Positions 43,335 to 52,876 of a stretch of 64,000 bases of DNA are shown piece after piece (within the stretch, counting starts at the first letter, position 1; each line of letters begins with the position of its first letter). Position numbers and translations under genes: made by a program. The notes beneath the pieces are model-generated. The model worked only from the letters and a program-made list of their open reading frames with translations. It was not told the DNA's origin and ran no database searches. Origin of the DNA: JAOXRU01 sp965247735 (GTDB taxonomy: Bacteria; Bacteroidota; Bacteroidia; Flavobacteriales; Flavobacteriaceae); the NCBI GenBank assembly GCA_965247735.1, contig CBDFHN010000002.1, forward strand, positions 3,906,001 to 3,970,000, written 5' to 3'.

Positions 43335-44737
43335 AATCGTATGACATACCAACTAGTTTGTTGCAGCTGGTGAGTGCTGAACAAGCATATCATTATAATA
43401 TTATTCCTTATAAAAAAGAGGGGGATGTTATAGAGGTATTAACTGATGTTCAAGAAAATAAAATACTTCAAGAAGAACTGGAAATTTTATTGGGCAATCA
43501 GATTGTGTTTAAAATAATTAGTAAAGCCGATCTGCAAAAACAGCTTTCAGGAAATTATAGGCAAACAAAAGGAAATGTTAGGGAGAAATTTAAGTATTCT
43601 CAGGACTTTTTAGAAAAAATATTAATTACAGCAAAAGAAATAGGAAGTAGCGATATTCATTTTGAACCCTATGAGCATAGCTGTAGGATTAGATTTCGAT
43701 TGGACGGGAAGCTAATAGAACAATATACCCTTGCGAATAATGATTATCCTGTAATTGCAAATAAGATAAAAATAAAAGCAAATCTTGATATAGCAGAAAA
43801 AAGATTGCCACAAGACGGTAGAATTACAATTAAATTTGGTGGTGATGAATTCGATATTAGAGTGTCTTCTTTGCCAACATTGTATGGAGAGAAAATAGTA
43901 CTTCGGATATTGAGTAGAGATGCTAATAATATTGCATTGGATATTTTAGGATTTAATACAGAGGAGTTGAGTACCTATCTGGAGAGTATAAAAAAACCTA
44001 ATGGAATTGTTTTAATTTCGGGGCCTACTGGATCAGGGAAAACAACAACGCTCTATGCAACATTAAAAGAAATAAATAAAAGTGATACTAATATCTTAAC
44101 AATAGAAGATCCAATAGAATATACATTAGAAGGGGTTAATCAGGTGCAGTTAAAAGAAAATATTGGACTAGATTTTGCCACCGCTTTGCGTACTTTTTTA
44201 AGACAAGATCCTGATGTTATTATGGTAGGGGAAATTAGAGACGAAAAAACAGCCAATATGGCAATTAGAGCTTCTTTAACAGGGCATCTTGTGCTTTCTA
44301 CTATTCATACCAATTCTGCTTGGGCTACAGTTTCTAGGCTTATAGATATGGGGGTGCCTCCGTTTTTAATTGCAAGTACACTTAATGTTAGTGTGGCGCA
44401 ACGTTTGGTTAGAAAATTATGTACTAATTGCAAAAAGGAAGTTAAGGTTGATGTAGCAGTTTTTCCTAAAAACTTTATAATCCCTTCAGAAATAACGACT
44501 CACAATATAGCGGTAGGATGCAGCACATGTTACCAGACAGGGTACCAAGGAAGAAAGGCGATTTACGAGATCTTGCCGATCACAAAAGAGATTACAACGT
44601 TTATCAAAACAAATGAGTTGGAAATTGATAATTATTTAAAGGAACATAACATAGCAACATTAAAGACAAATGCTATTGCACTTATTGCGCAAGGAGTAAC
44701 TTCAGTAGAAGAAGTATATGCTTTATTAACAGATTAA
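43328..44737 (+). CDS. type II secretion/type IV pilus assembly ATPase, GspE/PilB-like
   Basis: 469 residues. Asp box region SSDIHFEPYEHSCRIRFRLD at about 115-135, Walker A GPTGSGKTTTLY at about 234-245, and Asp/Walker B VIMVGEIRDEKTA. The His box is TGHLVLSTIHTNSA. A tetracysteine zinc-binding insert (CTNCKK...CSTCYQTGYQGR) follows at about 363-410. The shortened N-terminal MshEN-like domain is typical of Bacteroidetes homologues. It powers pseudopilus extension with the GspF-like protein at 52866. Confidence 0.93.
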   Translation: MVESYDIPTSLLQLVSAEQAYHYNIIPYKKEGDVIEVLTDVQENKILQEELEILLGNQIVFKIISKADLQKQLSGNYRQTKGNVREKFKYSQDFLEKILITAKEIGSSDIHFEPYEHSCRIRFRLDGKLIEQYTLANNDYPVIANKIKIKANLDIAEKRLPQDGRITIKFGGDEFDIRVSSLPTLYGEKIVLRILSRDANNIALDILGFNTEELSTYLESIKKPNGIVLISGPTGSGKTTTLYATLKEINKSDTNILTIEDPIEYTLEGVNQVQLKENIGLDFATALRTFLRQDPDVIMVGEIRDEKTANMAIRASLTGHLVLSTIHTNSAWATVSRLIDMGVPPFLIASTLNVSVAQRLVRKLCTNCKKEVKVDVAVFPKNFIIPSEITTHNIAVGCSTCYQTGYQGRKAIYEILPITKEITTFIKTNELEIDNYLKEHNIATLKTNAIALIAQGVTSVEEVYALLTD

Positions 44738-44742
44738 TAGAA

Positions 44743-46956
44743 ATGAAGAAAAAAATTGTACTACTATTTTTTGTAGCTTTTATAGGTCTTGCTAGTGGAC
44801 AAAATAATGATCGTCTTCAGCAAATTAGAACTAGATTAGAGCTTATTGCCAATGATAATGACGGTTTAAATGAAAAATTAAAAACACAGGTAAATATTAA
44901 CAATGTTAATTTGCAAAACTTTTTAATTGGGGTTTCCAACTTGCATAAAATAAATCTTAATGTGGATCCATCATTAAGTACAATTAATATTGTCAATAAT
45001 TTCGCAGATGTAAGTCTTGTAGATCTTTTTGTCTTTTTATGTAAAGAATATAATTTAACTATAGATTTTACTGGGGCAATAATGTCAATAAAAAAATATC
45101 AGGAGCCAGTAGTATTACCAGCAGGCCCTCCTTTGATTGTTGATTATGATAGTTTTAATGATCATATTTCTATAGATGTTAAAAGTCATTCTGTAGCACA
45201 AGTTTTTAGAGAGATAATGAACAAATCAGATAAAAATCTGTTGTTTTCTAAGGCGATAACTCAAATGCAATTACAGGTATATTTGAAGAATGTGTCATTT
45301 GCAACTGCTATGGAGCAAATAGCTGCTACAAATAACTTAAGCTATAGCAAATCTGATGATGGTTTTTATTTATTCGATACACGAATAGCTTCCAGGGAAA
45401 GAAGTACTGGAGCAAGGTTGGTTCCAAGAAATACTAGAGATTATGAAGTCTTAGATACTTTGCGAAGAACATTAAAGGTTAATTTTAATAAAACACCAAT
45501 AGCATCAGTTGTTGCTGATATTGGTTATGATTTAGGGCTTAATATGTATTATGCAACTAGTTTGGAGAATGCAGGAGCCTTAACTTTTAAAACCAATATG
45601 ATATCATTTGATGATTTATTGGTTAAAATATTTGAAGGAAACCAAAGTCAAAGTAGTGCCGTTGGAAATACCACTAGTACTACTGATAATAGAAATTCGG
45701 GATATACTAATTCTCAAGGAAGAAACACTGGTGCTACTTCTGGAGCAAGTCGAAATGGATCTGGTTTTACATTCAAAAAAGAGGGAAATGTATACTTTTT
45801 TGGAACGCAAAACCAATTAAGTGTAAGGACAATGGAAGTTGTGCAATTAATGCATCGTGCAATTGAGCTTTGGGGAGATCCTTCTGGAGGATCTGGAGGT
45901 TCAAGAAGTAATCAGTCCAGAAACACTAATAATCGATCTTCGTTCAATAATAGTAGTCAGAATGGTAATTTTCAAAATCAAGGTTTAAACGGAAGAGGGA
46001 ATTCTGGCTATTCTAATCAGACAACGAGCCCTATTTCTAATAGATATAGCCCAACTAATACAAAATCCGATACTTTTGATAGTATTATTCCAGACGAGAT
46101 AAAAGAAGGGCTAGATATTAAAATTGACTATGAACTGAATAGCTTTTTAGTAACAGGTTCTGCTGCAAATGTAAATAGGTTTAAAAATTTCATTAGAAAA
46201 ATAGATAGACCTGTTCCCTATGTGCTTATAGAGGTTATGATTGTTGAAGTTAACAAATCTGCGGTTGTAGAAACTGGAATTAGTTGGGGTATTGGCAAGG
46301 AAGCGGTAGAGACCCAAGGAGCTATTTTTCCATCTGCTGATGTTACATTTGGAGCTAAAACAATCAATAGGATAATTGGTGGTTTTGATGGTTTTGGATC
46401 TTTTAATGTTGGGAGTGTAATTCCCAATTTTTTTGCTAAAGTAAAAGCTTTGGAAGAGAGCGGTAATATAAAAATAAGATCTACCCCTAAATTATCAACA
46501 TTAAATGGACATAGAGCACACATGTCTATTGGAGAAACTACCTATTATGTGGTTACTCAACAAAGTTATTATGGGTCTCAAATACCGCAATCTTCTGAGA
46601 TAAAAAACTATGAGCCTATTCATGCAGAGTTAGGCCTTAGTATTAAACCTATAGTGTCAGGAGATGGCCAGGTAACATTAGATATTAATGTGGTACAGTC
46701 AGATTTTAACGGGAAACGAATTGATAAAGAAGCACCTCCAGGTTTAAATTCAAGAGAGTTTAGTTCTATTATAAGAATGCGAGACCAGGATGTAGCCGTT
46801 TTAGGTGGTTTGGAAGAAAAAAAGAAAAATGATTCTGGAAGTGGAGTGCCTCTATTGTCTAGAATTCCGATAATCAAATGGTTGTTTAGCTCAAAGAAAA
46901 GAGAAGATTCTAAAAGAAAATTAACCATAATTATAAAGCCAACTATTATTTATTAA
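44743..46956 (+). CDS. outer-membrane secretin, GspD/PilQ-like
   Basis: 737 residues with a signal peptide (about 1-19). N0-type and secretin-associated domains follow (FADVSLVDLFVFLCKEYNLT repeated in type). A low-complexity Asn/Ser/Gly-rich stretch at about 305-440 resembles a disordered linker. The secretin core begins at VPYVLIEVMIVEVNKSAVVE and ends with VPLLSRIPIIKWLFSSKKRE, the classic secretin C-terminal signature. It forms the outer-membrane gate. The next gene starts at its stop codon. Confidence 0.9.
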   Translation: MKKKIVLLFFVAFIGLASGQNNDRLQQIRTRLELIANDNDGLNEKLKTQVNINNVNLQNFLIGVSNLHKINLNVDPSLSTINIVNNFADVSLVDLFVFLCKEYNLTIDFTGAIMSIKKYQEPVVLPAGPPLIVDYDSFNDHISIDVKSHSVAQVFREIMNKSDKNLLFSKAITQMQLQVYLKNVSFATAMEQIAATNNLSYSKSDDGFYLFDTRIASRERSTGARLVPRNTRDYEVLDTLRRTLKVNFNKTPIASVVADIGYDLGLNMYYATSLENAGALTFKTNMISFDDLLVKIFEGNQSQSSAVGNTTSTTDNRNSGYTNSQGRNTGATSGASRNGSGFTFKKEGNVYFFGTQNQLSVRTMEVVQLMHRAIELWGDPSGGSGGSRSNQSRNTNNRSSFNNSSQNGNFQNQGLNGRGNSGYSNQTTSPISNRYSPTNTKSDTFDSIIPDEIKEGLDIKIDYELNSFLVTGSAANVNRFKNFIRKIDRPVPYVLIEVMIVEVNKSAVVETGISWGIGKEAVETQGAIFPSADVTFGAKTINRIIGGFDGFGSFNVGSVIPNFFAKVKALEESGNIKIRSTPKLSTLNGHRAHMSIGETTYYVVTQQSYYGSQIPQSSEIKNYEPIHAELGLSIKPIVSGDGQVTLDINVVQSDFNGKRIDKEAPPGLNSREFSSIIRMRDQDVAVLGGLEEKKKNDSGSGVPLLSRIPIIKWLFSSKKREDSKRKLTIIIKPTIIY

Positions 46957-48149
46957 TGTTGAAACAAGCAATTAGATATCTAAAAAATGGGAATGATTTT
47001 GTCGGACTTGAAGTTTGTCAGGTTGATGATATCGTCTATTATTTTGTGGTTCTTTTTCAGAGAAAAAAGGATGAAATCGTATTTGGAGATAGGTTTCGTT
47101 TGGATGATATCGCTGAGCTTGAAGGGTTAAATTTAAAGGGAAGGCCCTTGTTTTTGGTTGTTAACACAAAACAAGTGTTGAGTAAAGTGGTAACGACACC
47201 TCATAAAGGTTCTATTTTACATGCAGCTTTTCCAGATATTAATTTAAATGAGTTTTATTACGCAGAAGCTGTTAAAGGTGCTGTCGCAGTGTGTAGAAAA
47301 ACAGTAGTGGATAAATTGATTGCTGAATTGAAAGAATTGAAACTAAGTGCAGTGGATGTTTTTCTTGGGGTTACCTCATTACAAGTATTGATTCCTTTTC
47401 TTTTGTCTAAAGAGGTTAAAATATCTAATTCGCAAGTTGAAATTCAGGAAGAGCATTTTTTGAGGATTCAGAAAGGTAATATGCTTAATCAAATGGAGTA
47501 TCAAGTTAATGGTATCGATTTGTTAAGTACAGATCTTTTGGCTTTTTCAGGTGTTTTATCAAATATTACAGCTGCTAATGAGATTGAGAGTAATTTAAAA
47601 GAACAAGTTGCTGTACTGAAAGATTTTTTTGAACAGCAACGTATTTTTGGATTGAGTTTGAAGGCAGCTATAGGAATGCTGTTATTGCTGCTTTTGGGGA
47701 ACTTTTTTTATTTTGACTTCTATTTTGGAGAAGTGGAAAAAATGCAGCAAGATTTTGATGTAAGTAAACTTCAGAAAAAGCATTTAAAATCAGCATTTCA
47801 ACGTGTAAAAAATAAGAAAGAGAAAGTAGAAAAATTATTATCAGCCTCTTCGTCTAAAAACGCATTGCTTTTAGATAAAATTGCAATATCAATACCCGGG
47901 AGTATTATTTTGAATTCATTAGTGTTTCAACCCTTGTTGTTAAATGTTAAGAAAGGCAAAGAAATTGAAGTAGAAGAAAATGAAGTATCGATTGAAGGGA
48001 TATCAAAAGATAGCGAATTGTTTTCTAGATGGGTTGCTGAATTAGAACAGTTTAATGGAATTGCTACCGTAGCAATAAAGGATTATGATTATAATACATC
48101 GTCAACTTCTACATTTTTAATCGTTTTAATGCTTAATGATGAACTTTAA
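46956..48149 (+). CDS. inner-membrane assembly protein, GspL- or PilM/PilN-like
   Basis: 397 residues. A cytoplasmic part without a clear Walker motif (about 1-225) is followed by one membrane helix (LKAAIGMLLLLLLGNFFYF, about 231-250). A coiled-coil and small periplasmic domain of PilN type end the protein. This fused order matches GspL. Sequence similarity cannot be judged by eye, and the assignment rests on topology and position between secretin and GspM/PilO-like genes. It overlaps the next gene by 14 bases. Confidence 0.65.
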   Translation: MLKQAIRYLKNGNDFVGLEVCQVDDIVYYFVVLFQRKKDEIVFGDRFRLDDIAELEGLNLKGRPLFLVVNTKQVLSKVVTTPHKGSILHAAFPDINLNEFYYAEAVKGAVAVCRKTVVDKLIAELKELKLSAVDVFLGVTSLQVLIPFLLSKEVKISNSQVEIQEEHFLRIQKGNMLNQMEYQVNGIDLLSTDLLAFSGVLSNITAANEIESNLKEQVAVLKDFFEQQRIFGLSLKAAIGMLLLLLLGNFFYFDFYFGEVEKMQQDFDVSKLQKKHLKSAFQRVKNKKEKVEKLLSASSSKNALLLDKIAISIPGSIILNSLVFQPLLLNVKKGKEIEVEENEVSIEGISKDSELFSRWVAELEQFNGIATVAIKDYDYNTSSTSTFLIVLMLNDEL

Positions 48150-48654
48150 ACAAAAAAATATAATTTTAGGGATAAGCGTTTTTATAGCATTGATATTGAG
48201 TTATTATTTTGCAATAGAAAAAACAATGGAAGTTAAAGAGCGGTATTCAACGCTGAAAAAAGAAGAGGTAATTTATAAGAATATCCCTAAAAAAATATCT
48301 GAAATTAAAAGAGAAGAAGTGTATTACGATTCTATTTTAAAACATTTAAATATTGGAGCTACTTCATTGCAAAATAATTTACTAAATGTAATAACAAGCG
48401 AAGCTAAAAAATTAGAACTTAAGGTTATTGATTTTAATGATCCACATGTGTTTCAAAGTAAAGAGAAGTTGCCAAGAAATACGTTTATACTAACGGTAGA
48501 AGGGGATTATGTTGCTACCTTAAAGCTAATATATGAGCTCGAACAAAATTATTCTTTTGGAGAGATTATAAATATCAGTTTTAAAAAAGAAATAAATTAT
48601 AGAACTCGAAAAAAGTACCTACGTACCACATTAATGATACAAAATATTGGCTAA
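48136..48654 (+). CDS. GspM/PilO-like inner-membrane protein
   Basis: 172 residues. A single N-terminal membrane helix (IILGISVFIALILSYYFA), a coiled-coil segment and a ferredoxin-like periplasmic domain (TFILTVEGDYVATLKLIYEL) fit the PilO/GspM plan. It probably pairs with the preceding GspL-like protein as the alignment subcomplex. The stop overlaps the next ATG (TAATG). Confidence 0.65.
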   Translation: MMNFKQKNIILGISVFIALILSYYFAIEKTMEVKERYSTLKKEEVIYKNIPKKISEIKREEVYYDSILKHLNIGATSLQNNLLNVITSEAKKLELKVIDFNDPHVFQSKEKLPRNTFILTVEGDYVATLKLIYELEQNYSFGEIINISFKKEINYRTRKKYLRTTLMIQNIG

Positions 48655-49406
48655 TGAAAAATATATACACAGCAATTTATAAAGGAATTTTAGTTCTAAG
48701 TGTCATCACACTTTATAGCTGTTCAATTTTGTATAACGATCAATCGGCATATACAAAGACAATTAATACAGTTGAATTGGGAAAAATTGGTAGCGTTCAT
48801 AAATCTTTTGGAAAAGCAAAGCAGTTTATCCCACAGGGAACGCCAATTTTGGAAGAGAATGTTAGAGTGCATCTTGCAAAATTGCCATTTAATAAATACA
48901 CAATAAAAAAGTATAATGTGCATGTTAGAAGAGTGATGGCGGACCACACAATTAATTATGTTGATTCCATTGCAGAAAAGCCAAAATTTTTTACCGCTGT
49001 GATTTCTGATAAGATTAAAATGGTTTCTATTCTTAATCAAGAAAAAAACACAGCAATTGTGGATTATTTAAAGCTTAAAAATAAGCATGTTATGGTGAGT
49101 GAAATTTCGTTTACTGTAACTAAAGAATTGGAGCAAAGTTTAACAGGTGTAGAAGAGGTTTTTTTATACCAGGATGGGCCTCAGAAGCTCGGTTTATCGT
49201 TTTTTAAAATGGGAAAGAAGGTAAAAGAAGTTGATTTTTCTGAGATCGCTATTTTTGATTATAAAACCTCAGGGTTTTGTTGGATGTTAAATAAGAGAAT
49301 GGAGCCTTATATTGGGATGCTTACAAGAGCGGGAGAAGAGTGCCCAGAAGGAGCTAATAATGTGCCAAGTAAATTAGATGTTGATAGAGCGTATCTGAAA
49401 TTTTAA
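48654..49406 (+). CDS. lipoprotein of the secretion-like operon, unknown function
   Basis: 250 residues with a lipoprotein signal ending LYSC at about residue 23. No domain is recognised. The C-terminus has a Cys pair (GFCWMLNKRME and GEECPEG) that could form a disulfide. Tight packing between the PilO-like gene and the next lipoprotein suggests an accessory outer-membrane or periplasmic component. Confidence 0.6.
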   Translation: MKNIYTAIYKGILVLSVITLYSCSILYNDQSAYTKTINTVELGKIGSVHKSFGKAKQFIPQGTPILEENVRVHLAKLPFNKYTIKKYNVHVRRVMADHTINYVDSIAEKPKFFTAVISDKIKMVSILNQEKNTAIVDYLKLKNKHVMVSEISFTVTKELEQSLTGVEEVFLYQDGPQKLGLSFFKMGKKVKEVDFSEIAIFDYKTSGFCWMLNKRMEPYIGMLTRAGEECPEGANNVPSKLDVDRAYLKF

Positions 49407-49411
49407 AAAAA

Positions 49412-50347
49412 ATGGAAAAATATAAAACTAACAAATATATTGCCTTTCTTGTTGTACTACAACTTTTTAGTTGTCAAGAAATATTGGAGGTTCCAGATAT
49501 TTCTGATTTAGAGACCACAGCAGTAGCGCCTTTAGAAGGTGCTGTGGTAGAAAAAAATACCGTTACTTTTACTTGGAATGCTGTTTCTGATGCTGAAAAT
49601 TATGTACTACAAGTAGCTAGTCCGAGCTTTAAAAATGCTGCTCAGGTTGTAGTTGATAGTACTATGGCTGTTACGACGTTTACTAAAGAATTGCTACCTA
49701 GTACATATGAATGGCGAGTAAAAGCGATAAATTCTGCTTATGAAACAGCATATACAACCAATAGTTTTCTGTTGTTAAAAAATAAAGATTTTGAGACCAG
49801 TACTGTATTGTTACAATTGCCAGAAGAGAATTATGCAACTAATGTAAAAGATGTTACTTTCTCATGGGAGGAAGTTGTTGATGCCTCTGAATATAGATTT
49901 CGAATTTTAAAAAATAGTGAAGCTATAATTGATGAGACCGCAGTAGAGCTGAGTGTGAAAAAAAGTTTAGAAGAAGGGGTGTATCAATGGCAGGTAAGAG
50001 GGCAAATAGCAATAGCAAATACATTGTATACCACCAGAGCTATCATTGTTGATCTAACTGTTCCGAATACTCCAGTATTAAGTAGTCCGGCAAATAATGA
50101 GTCAACAACAGATACTACAATAGATTTTACATGGACTAGAGAAGCAATTAGTGGAAGTAATGAAAAAGATGTTGTCTATATTTATAGTGACGAGGCGCTT
50201 ACTGTATTGGTAAAAGAAGGAGAGGCAGAGAGTTTAGCTTATCAAACAACCTTAAGTGCAAATACCTACTTTTGGATTGTGAAATCTTTTGATGCAGCAG
50301 GCAATGAAAGTGAGGTTAGTAATACTCATAAGTTAATAATTAATTAG
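49412..50347 (+). CDS. lipoprotein with fibronectin-type repeats
   Basis: 311 residues with a lipoprotein signal ending LFSC near residue 21. Three Ig/fibronectin-like repeats follow (AVSDAENYVLQVASPSF, VVDASEYRFRILKNSE, IDFTWTREAISGSNE), each with a typical FTWN- or FSWE-type strand. It is probably surface- or periplasm-exposed. It may stabilise the secretin or bind substrates; there is no direct evidence for either. Confidence 0.65.
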   Translation: MEKYKTNKYIAFLVVLQLFSCQEILEVPDISDLETTAVAPLEGAVVEKNTVTFTWNAVSDAENYVLQVASPSFKNAAQVVVDSTMAVTTFTKELLPSTYEWRVKAINSAYETAYTTNSFLLLKNKDFETSTVLLQLPEENYATNVKDVTFSWEEVVDASEYRFRILKNSEAIIDETAVELSVKKSLEEGVYQWQVRGQIAIANTLYTTRAIIVDLTVPNTPVLSSPANNESTTDTTIDFTWTREAISGSNEKDVVYIYSDEALTVLVKEGEAESLAYQTTLSANTYFWIVKSFDAAGNESEVSNTHKLIIN

Positions 50348-50354
50348 TATTATC

Positions 50355-50825
50355 TTGAAAGGAAAACGGAATATATACTTGCTATTGATTTTGGTTCTAG
50401 TTGTTTGGGGACTCATAGGATATCGGATATTAAGTACGCTAAATCCTGATGAAGAACAAGTTTTAGATGCTGTTGGTGTAAATTCCAAGGTTATAAATGT
50501 TTTTAAAGAGAAAGATACTTTTAGTATAAAAGCAAGCTATAGAGATCCTTTTTTGGATAAATTTGTAAATAAAAAGCAACAGAAAAGTACAGTAAAAAGA
50601 AAAGTAAAGCCAAAAATAGTTGTTCCCGAAATTTCGCTACGGTATACTGGTACTTTAGGAGGGGTTAATACTGTTGATCGCATTTTTTATGTCTACATAG
50701 AAGGCGTCCAGTATTTAATGAAGCTTGGTGATGAAATTAAAGGCGTTAAATTGATAAAAGGAAACGCGAAAGAAATTACCATCCGAAACAAAAGAAAATC
50801 TAGAACAATATTGATAGATAGATGA
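50355..50825 (+). CDS. GspC/PilP-like protein
   Basis: 156 residues from a TTG start. An N-terminal membrane helix (NIYLLLILVLVVWGLIGYRI) is followed by a linker with RDPFLDKF and a basic stretch. A small C-terminal beta domain (YIEGVQYLMKLGDEIKGVKL) resembles the homology region of GspC/PilP, which links the inner-membrane platform to the secretin. Overlaps the next gene by four bases (ATGA). Confidence 0.65.
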   Translation: MKGKRNIYLLLILVLVVWGLIGYRILSTLNPDEEQVLDAVGVNSKVINVFKEKDTFSIKASYRDPFLDKFVNKKQQKSTVKRKVKPKIVVPEISLRYTGTLGGVNTVDRIFYVYIEGVQYLMKLGDEIKGVKLIKGNAKEITIRNKRKSRTILIDR

Positions 50826-52093
50826 AAAAAAGCAACAGGGTAAGAGGTGGGGCGCTTCAGTTTGTGCTTTTTGTAGGGATGGTTATTGCTATTCTTTTAG
50901 CTTCTTTTGTTGTGTTAACATATGTACAGTTAAAGTTTAAAAAACAAACAAGTGTTGTTGTCAATGTTGTGAAAAATGCAGATTTAGGCTTCTCGTATGC
51001 ATTTAATAATAAGTTGAAGATAAATGATACCACAGTAATTTCTGATTTAACTAGTGAAGGAGGAAATTTAAAACTGCATAGTTCATACTGGGGTGGGTAT
51101 CAAAAGGTAATAGTAGTGTCTAGTTTTAAGAAGCAGGTCTTTAAGAAAAGTGCTTTTATTGGAGAGATTATCAAGAAAAAGGATAGACCAGCACTCTATT
51201 TAAAAGATAATAATAGGCCCCTGGTTGTGGTTGGTAATACTAGAATTAGTGGTAATAATTTTCTGCCAAAACAAGGAGTAAGGCCTGGTAATATTGCTGG
51301 AGTGTCCTATTATGGTGATGTTCCTGTTTATGGAATAAAAAAGAGTAGTAAAGCCCAGTTGCCAAAAGTTAACTTGGAACAATTAAGTGCTATTCAGTCG
51401 GTAGATAAGATGAGTTCGCAAATTGGTGCTAATCAGATTTTAGAGTTGAATTCTGCTAAAGAACATGAAAATTCTTTTTTAGAACCAGAAAAATATAGTA
51501 TTCAGAGTGGAGCGGTTTACCTTTCTGGAGTTTCAATTGTGGGAAATATCATCATTATTTCAAAAACGAGCATTACTGTTGATAGGACAGCAAATTTAAA
51601 AGATGTGATTTTGATTGCTCCGAAAATTATAATAAAAGATAATGTAGTGGCTAATTTTCAGGCTTTTGCAAAAAAAGAAATTAAGGTGGGCAAATCTTGT
51701 GAATTGAGATATCCTTCTGCTTTAGTTTTGGATGTGGATAAAAGAACTGATAGAGAGGTTTTTTCTATTTTCATTGCGGAAAGAACCATTGTAAGAGGTC
51801 AGATATTGTATTTAGAGAGAGAAACAGAAGAAAAACGTCCAGTTTTTAACCCAAATATAGTTTTGGAAAGTAAAACTAAAATAGAAGGTGAGGTTTATTG
51901 CCAGGGTAATGTTGAGCTTAGAGGAAGTGTATATGGGTCTTTGTATGCTAATAACTTTATCGCTATGAGAGCTGGAGGTATTTATCAGAACCATATCTTA
52001 GATGGAGAAATATTAAGTAATTCCCTCTCTGAGAAATATGTGGGTTTAACTTTTAAAGGAAGTAAAAAGGAGGTGATGAAATGGCTGTATTAA
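50822..52093 (+). CDS. GspK/PilX-like minor pseudopilin with a beta-helical, bactofilin-like domain
   Basis: 423 residues. The leader RVRG precedes GALQFVLFVGMVIAILLASF. This matches the RG/x-AL pattern of GspK/PilX, which lacks Glu at +5. Unlike GspK, the distal part (about 230-370) is a series of short hydrophobic strands (SIVGNIIIISKTSI, KDVILIAPKIIIKD, GEVYCQGNVELRGSVYGSLY) that looks like a right-handed beta helix or bactofilin fold. It is followed by two further pseudopilins, as in T2SS gene order. Confidence 0.65.
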   Translation: MKKSNRVRGGALQFVLFVGMVIAILLASFVVLTYVQLKFKKQTSVVVNVVKNADLGFSYAFNNKLKINDTTVISDLTSEGGNLKLHSSYWGGYQKVIVVSSFKKQVFKKSAFIGEIIKKKDRPALYLKDNNRPLVVVGNTRISGNNFLPKQGVRPGNIAGVSYYGDVPVYGIKKSSKAQLPKVNLEQLSAIQSVDKMSSQIGANQILELNSAKEHENSFLEPEKYSIQSGAVYLSGVSIVGNIIIISKTSITVDRTANLKDVILIAPKIIIKDNVVANFQAFAKKEIKVGKSCELRYPSALVLDVDKRTDREVFSIFIAERTIVRGQILYLERETEEKRPVFNPNIVLESKTKIEGEVYCQGNVELRGSVYGSLYANNFIAMRAGGIYQNHILDGEILSNSLSEKYVGLTFKGSKKEVMKWLY

Positions 52094-52425
52094 AAGTAAA
52101 ATCATCTACCTTAATGGAAACCTTAGTAGCAACAATACTAATTGTTATTATTTTTGTTGTGGCGAGCTTGGTGCTTAATAATTTGTTTAAAGTTCATGTG
52201 AGTCAGAATACAATGGCTATTGAGGCTCATTTGTCCAAATTAGAGTATAGAACACAGTATGAAAACATAAAACTGCCTTATAACGAAGTATATGAGCAAT
52301 GGAATATTACAATTGTATTAGAGGATAAAAAGAGGAATAGGTATAAGGTGGAAGCCGAGCATTCCAGAACAGCAAAAGTATTAGAGCGTTTTTTGATAAT
52401 AACTACTAGTGATGAAAAAAATTAA
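52081..52425 (+). CDS. minor pseudopilin, GspI/PilV-like
   Basis: 114 residues. The leader MAVLKVKS precedes STLMETLVATILIVIIFVVA, so -1 is Ser and +5 is Glu. It is short after the helix. It overlaps the previous gene by 13 bases and the next by 14 bases, indicating tight coupling. The GspI/PilV type is suggested by size and order. Confidence 0.75.
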   Translation: MAVLKVKSSTLMETLVATILIVIIFVVASLVLNNLFKVHVSQNTMAIEAHLSKLEYRTQYENIKLPYNEVYEQWNITIVLEDKKRNRYKVEAEHSRTAKVLERFLIITTSDEKN

Positions 52426-52876
52426 ATCTTTTACAATTAATGAGATGTTAGTAGTGCTTTTGCTAACTGCAATTGTTGTTGGTTTGGCTTTTTCAATATT
52501 GAATTTGGTAAAAAAACAAATAGGAGGTATTTCTGAAAACTATAGTGAAATTACAAGAATGCAATTGTTAGAACAGTCATTATGGGTGGATTTGAATAGC
52601 TATAGAGAGATTTATTATAATGAGAAGGATAGAGAGATTTTGTTTTCTCACGAAATAAAAACGATAAGTTATAAAATAGGAGTAAATGAAATCGTAAAAG
52701 AAAGCGATACTTTTTTATTGAAAGTAGCTAGCAGTCAATTTTATTTTAATGGAAAAAAAGTGACTAGCGGAAAGATAGATGCTATTGAGTTAGAGTTGGG
52801 AAAGGATAATGTATCTAGACCTATATTTTTATATAAAAAAAATGATGCAAGTATATACGTGAACAATGGCTTTTGA
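52412..52876 (+). CDS. minor pseudopilin, GspJ/PilW-like
   Basis: 154 residues from the ATG at 52412 (a GTG three bases earlier is also possible). The leader MKKIKS precedes FTINEMLVVLLLTAIVVGLA, again with Ser at -1 and Glu at +5. A beta-rich domain follows. It sits directly upstream of the inner-membrane platform gene with an 11-base overlap. Confidence 0.75.
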   Translation: MKKIKSFTINEMLVVLLLTAIVVGLAFSILNLVKKQIGGISENYSEITRMQLLEQSLWVDLNSYREIYYNEKDREILFSHEIKTISYKIGVNEIVKESDTFLLKVASSQFYFNGKKVTSGKIDAIELELGKDNVSRPIFLYKKNDASIYVNNGF

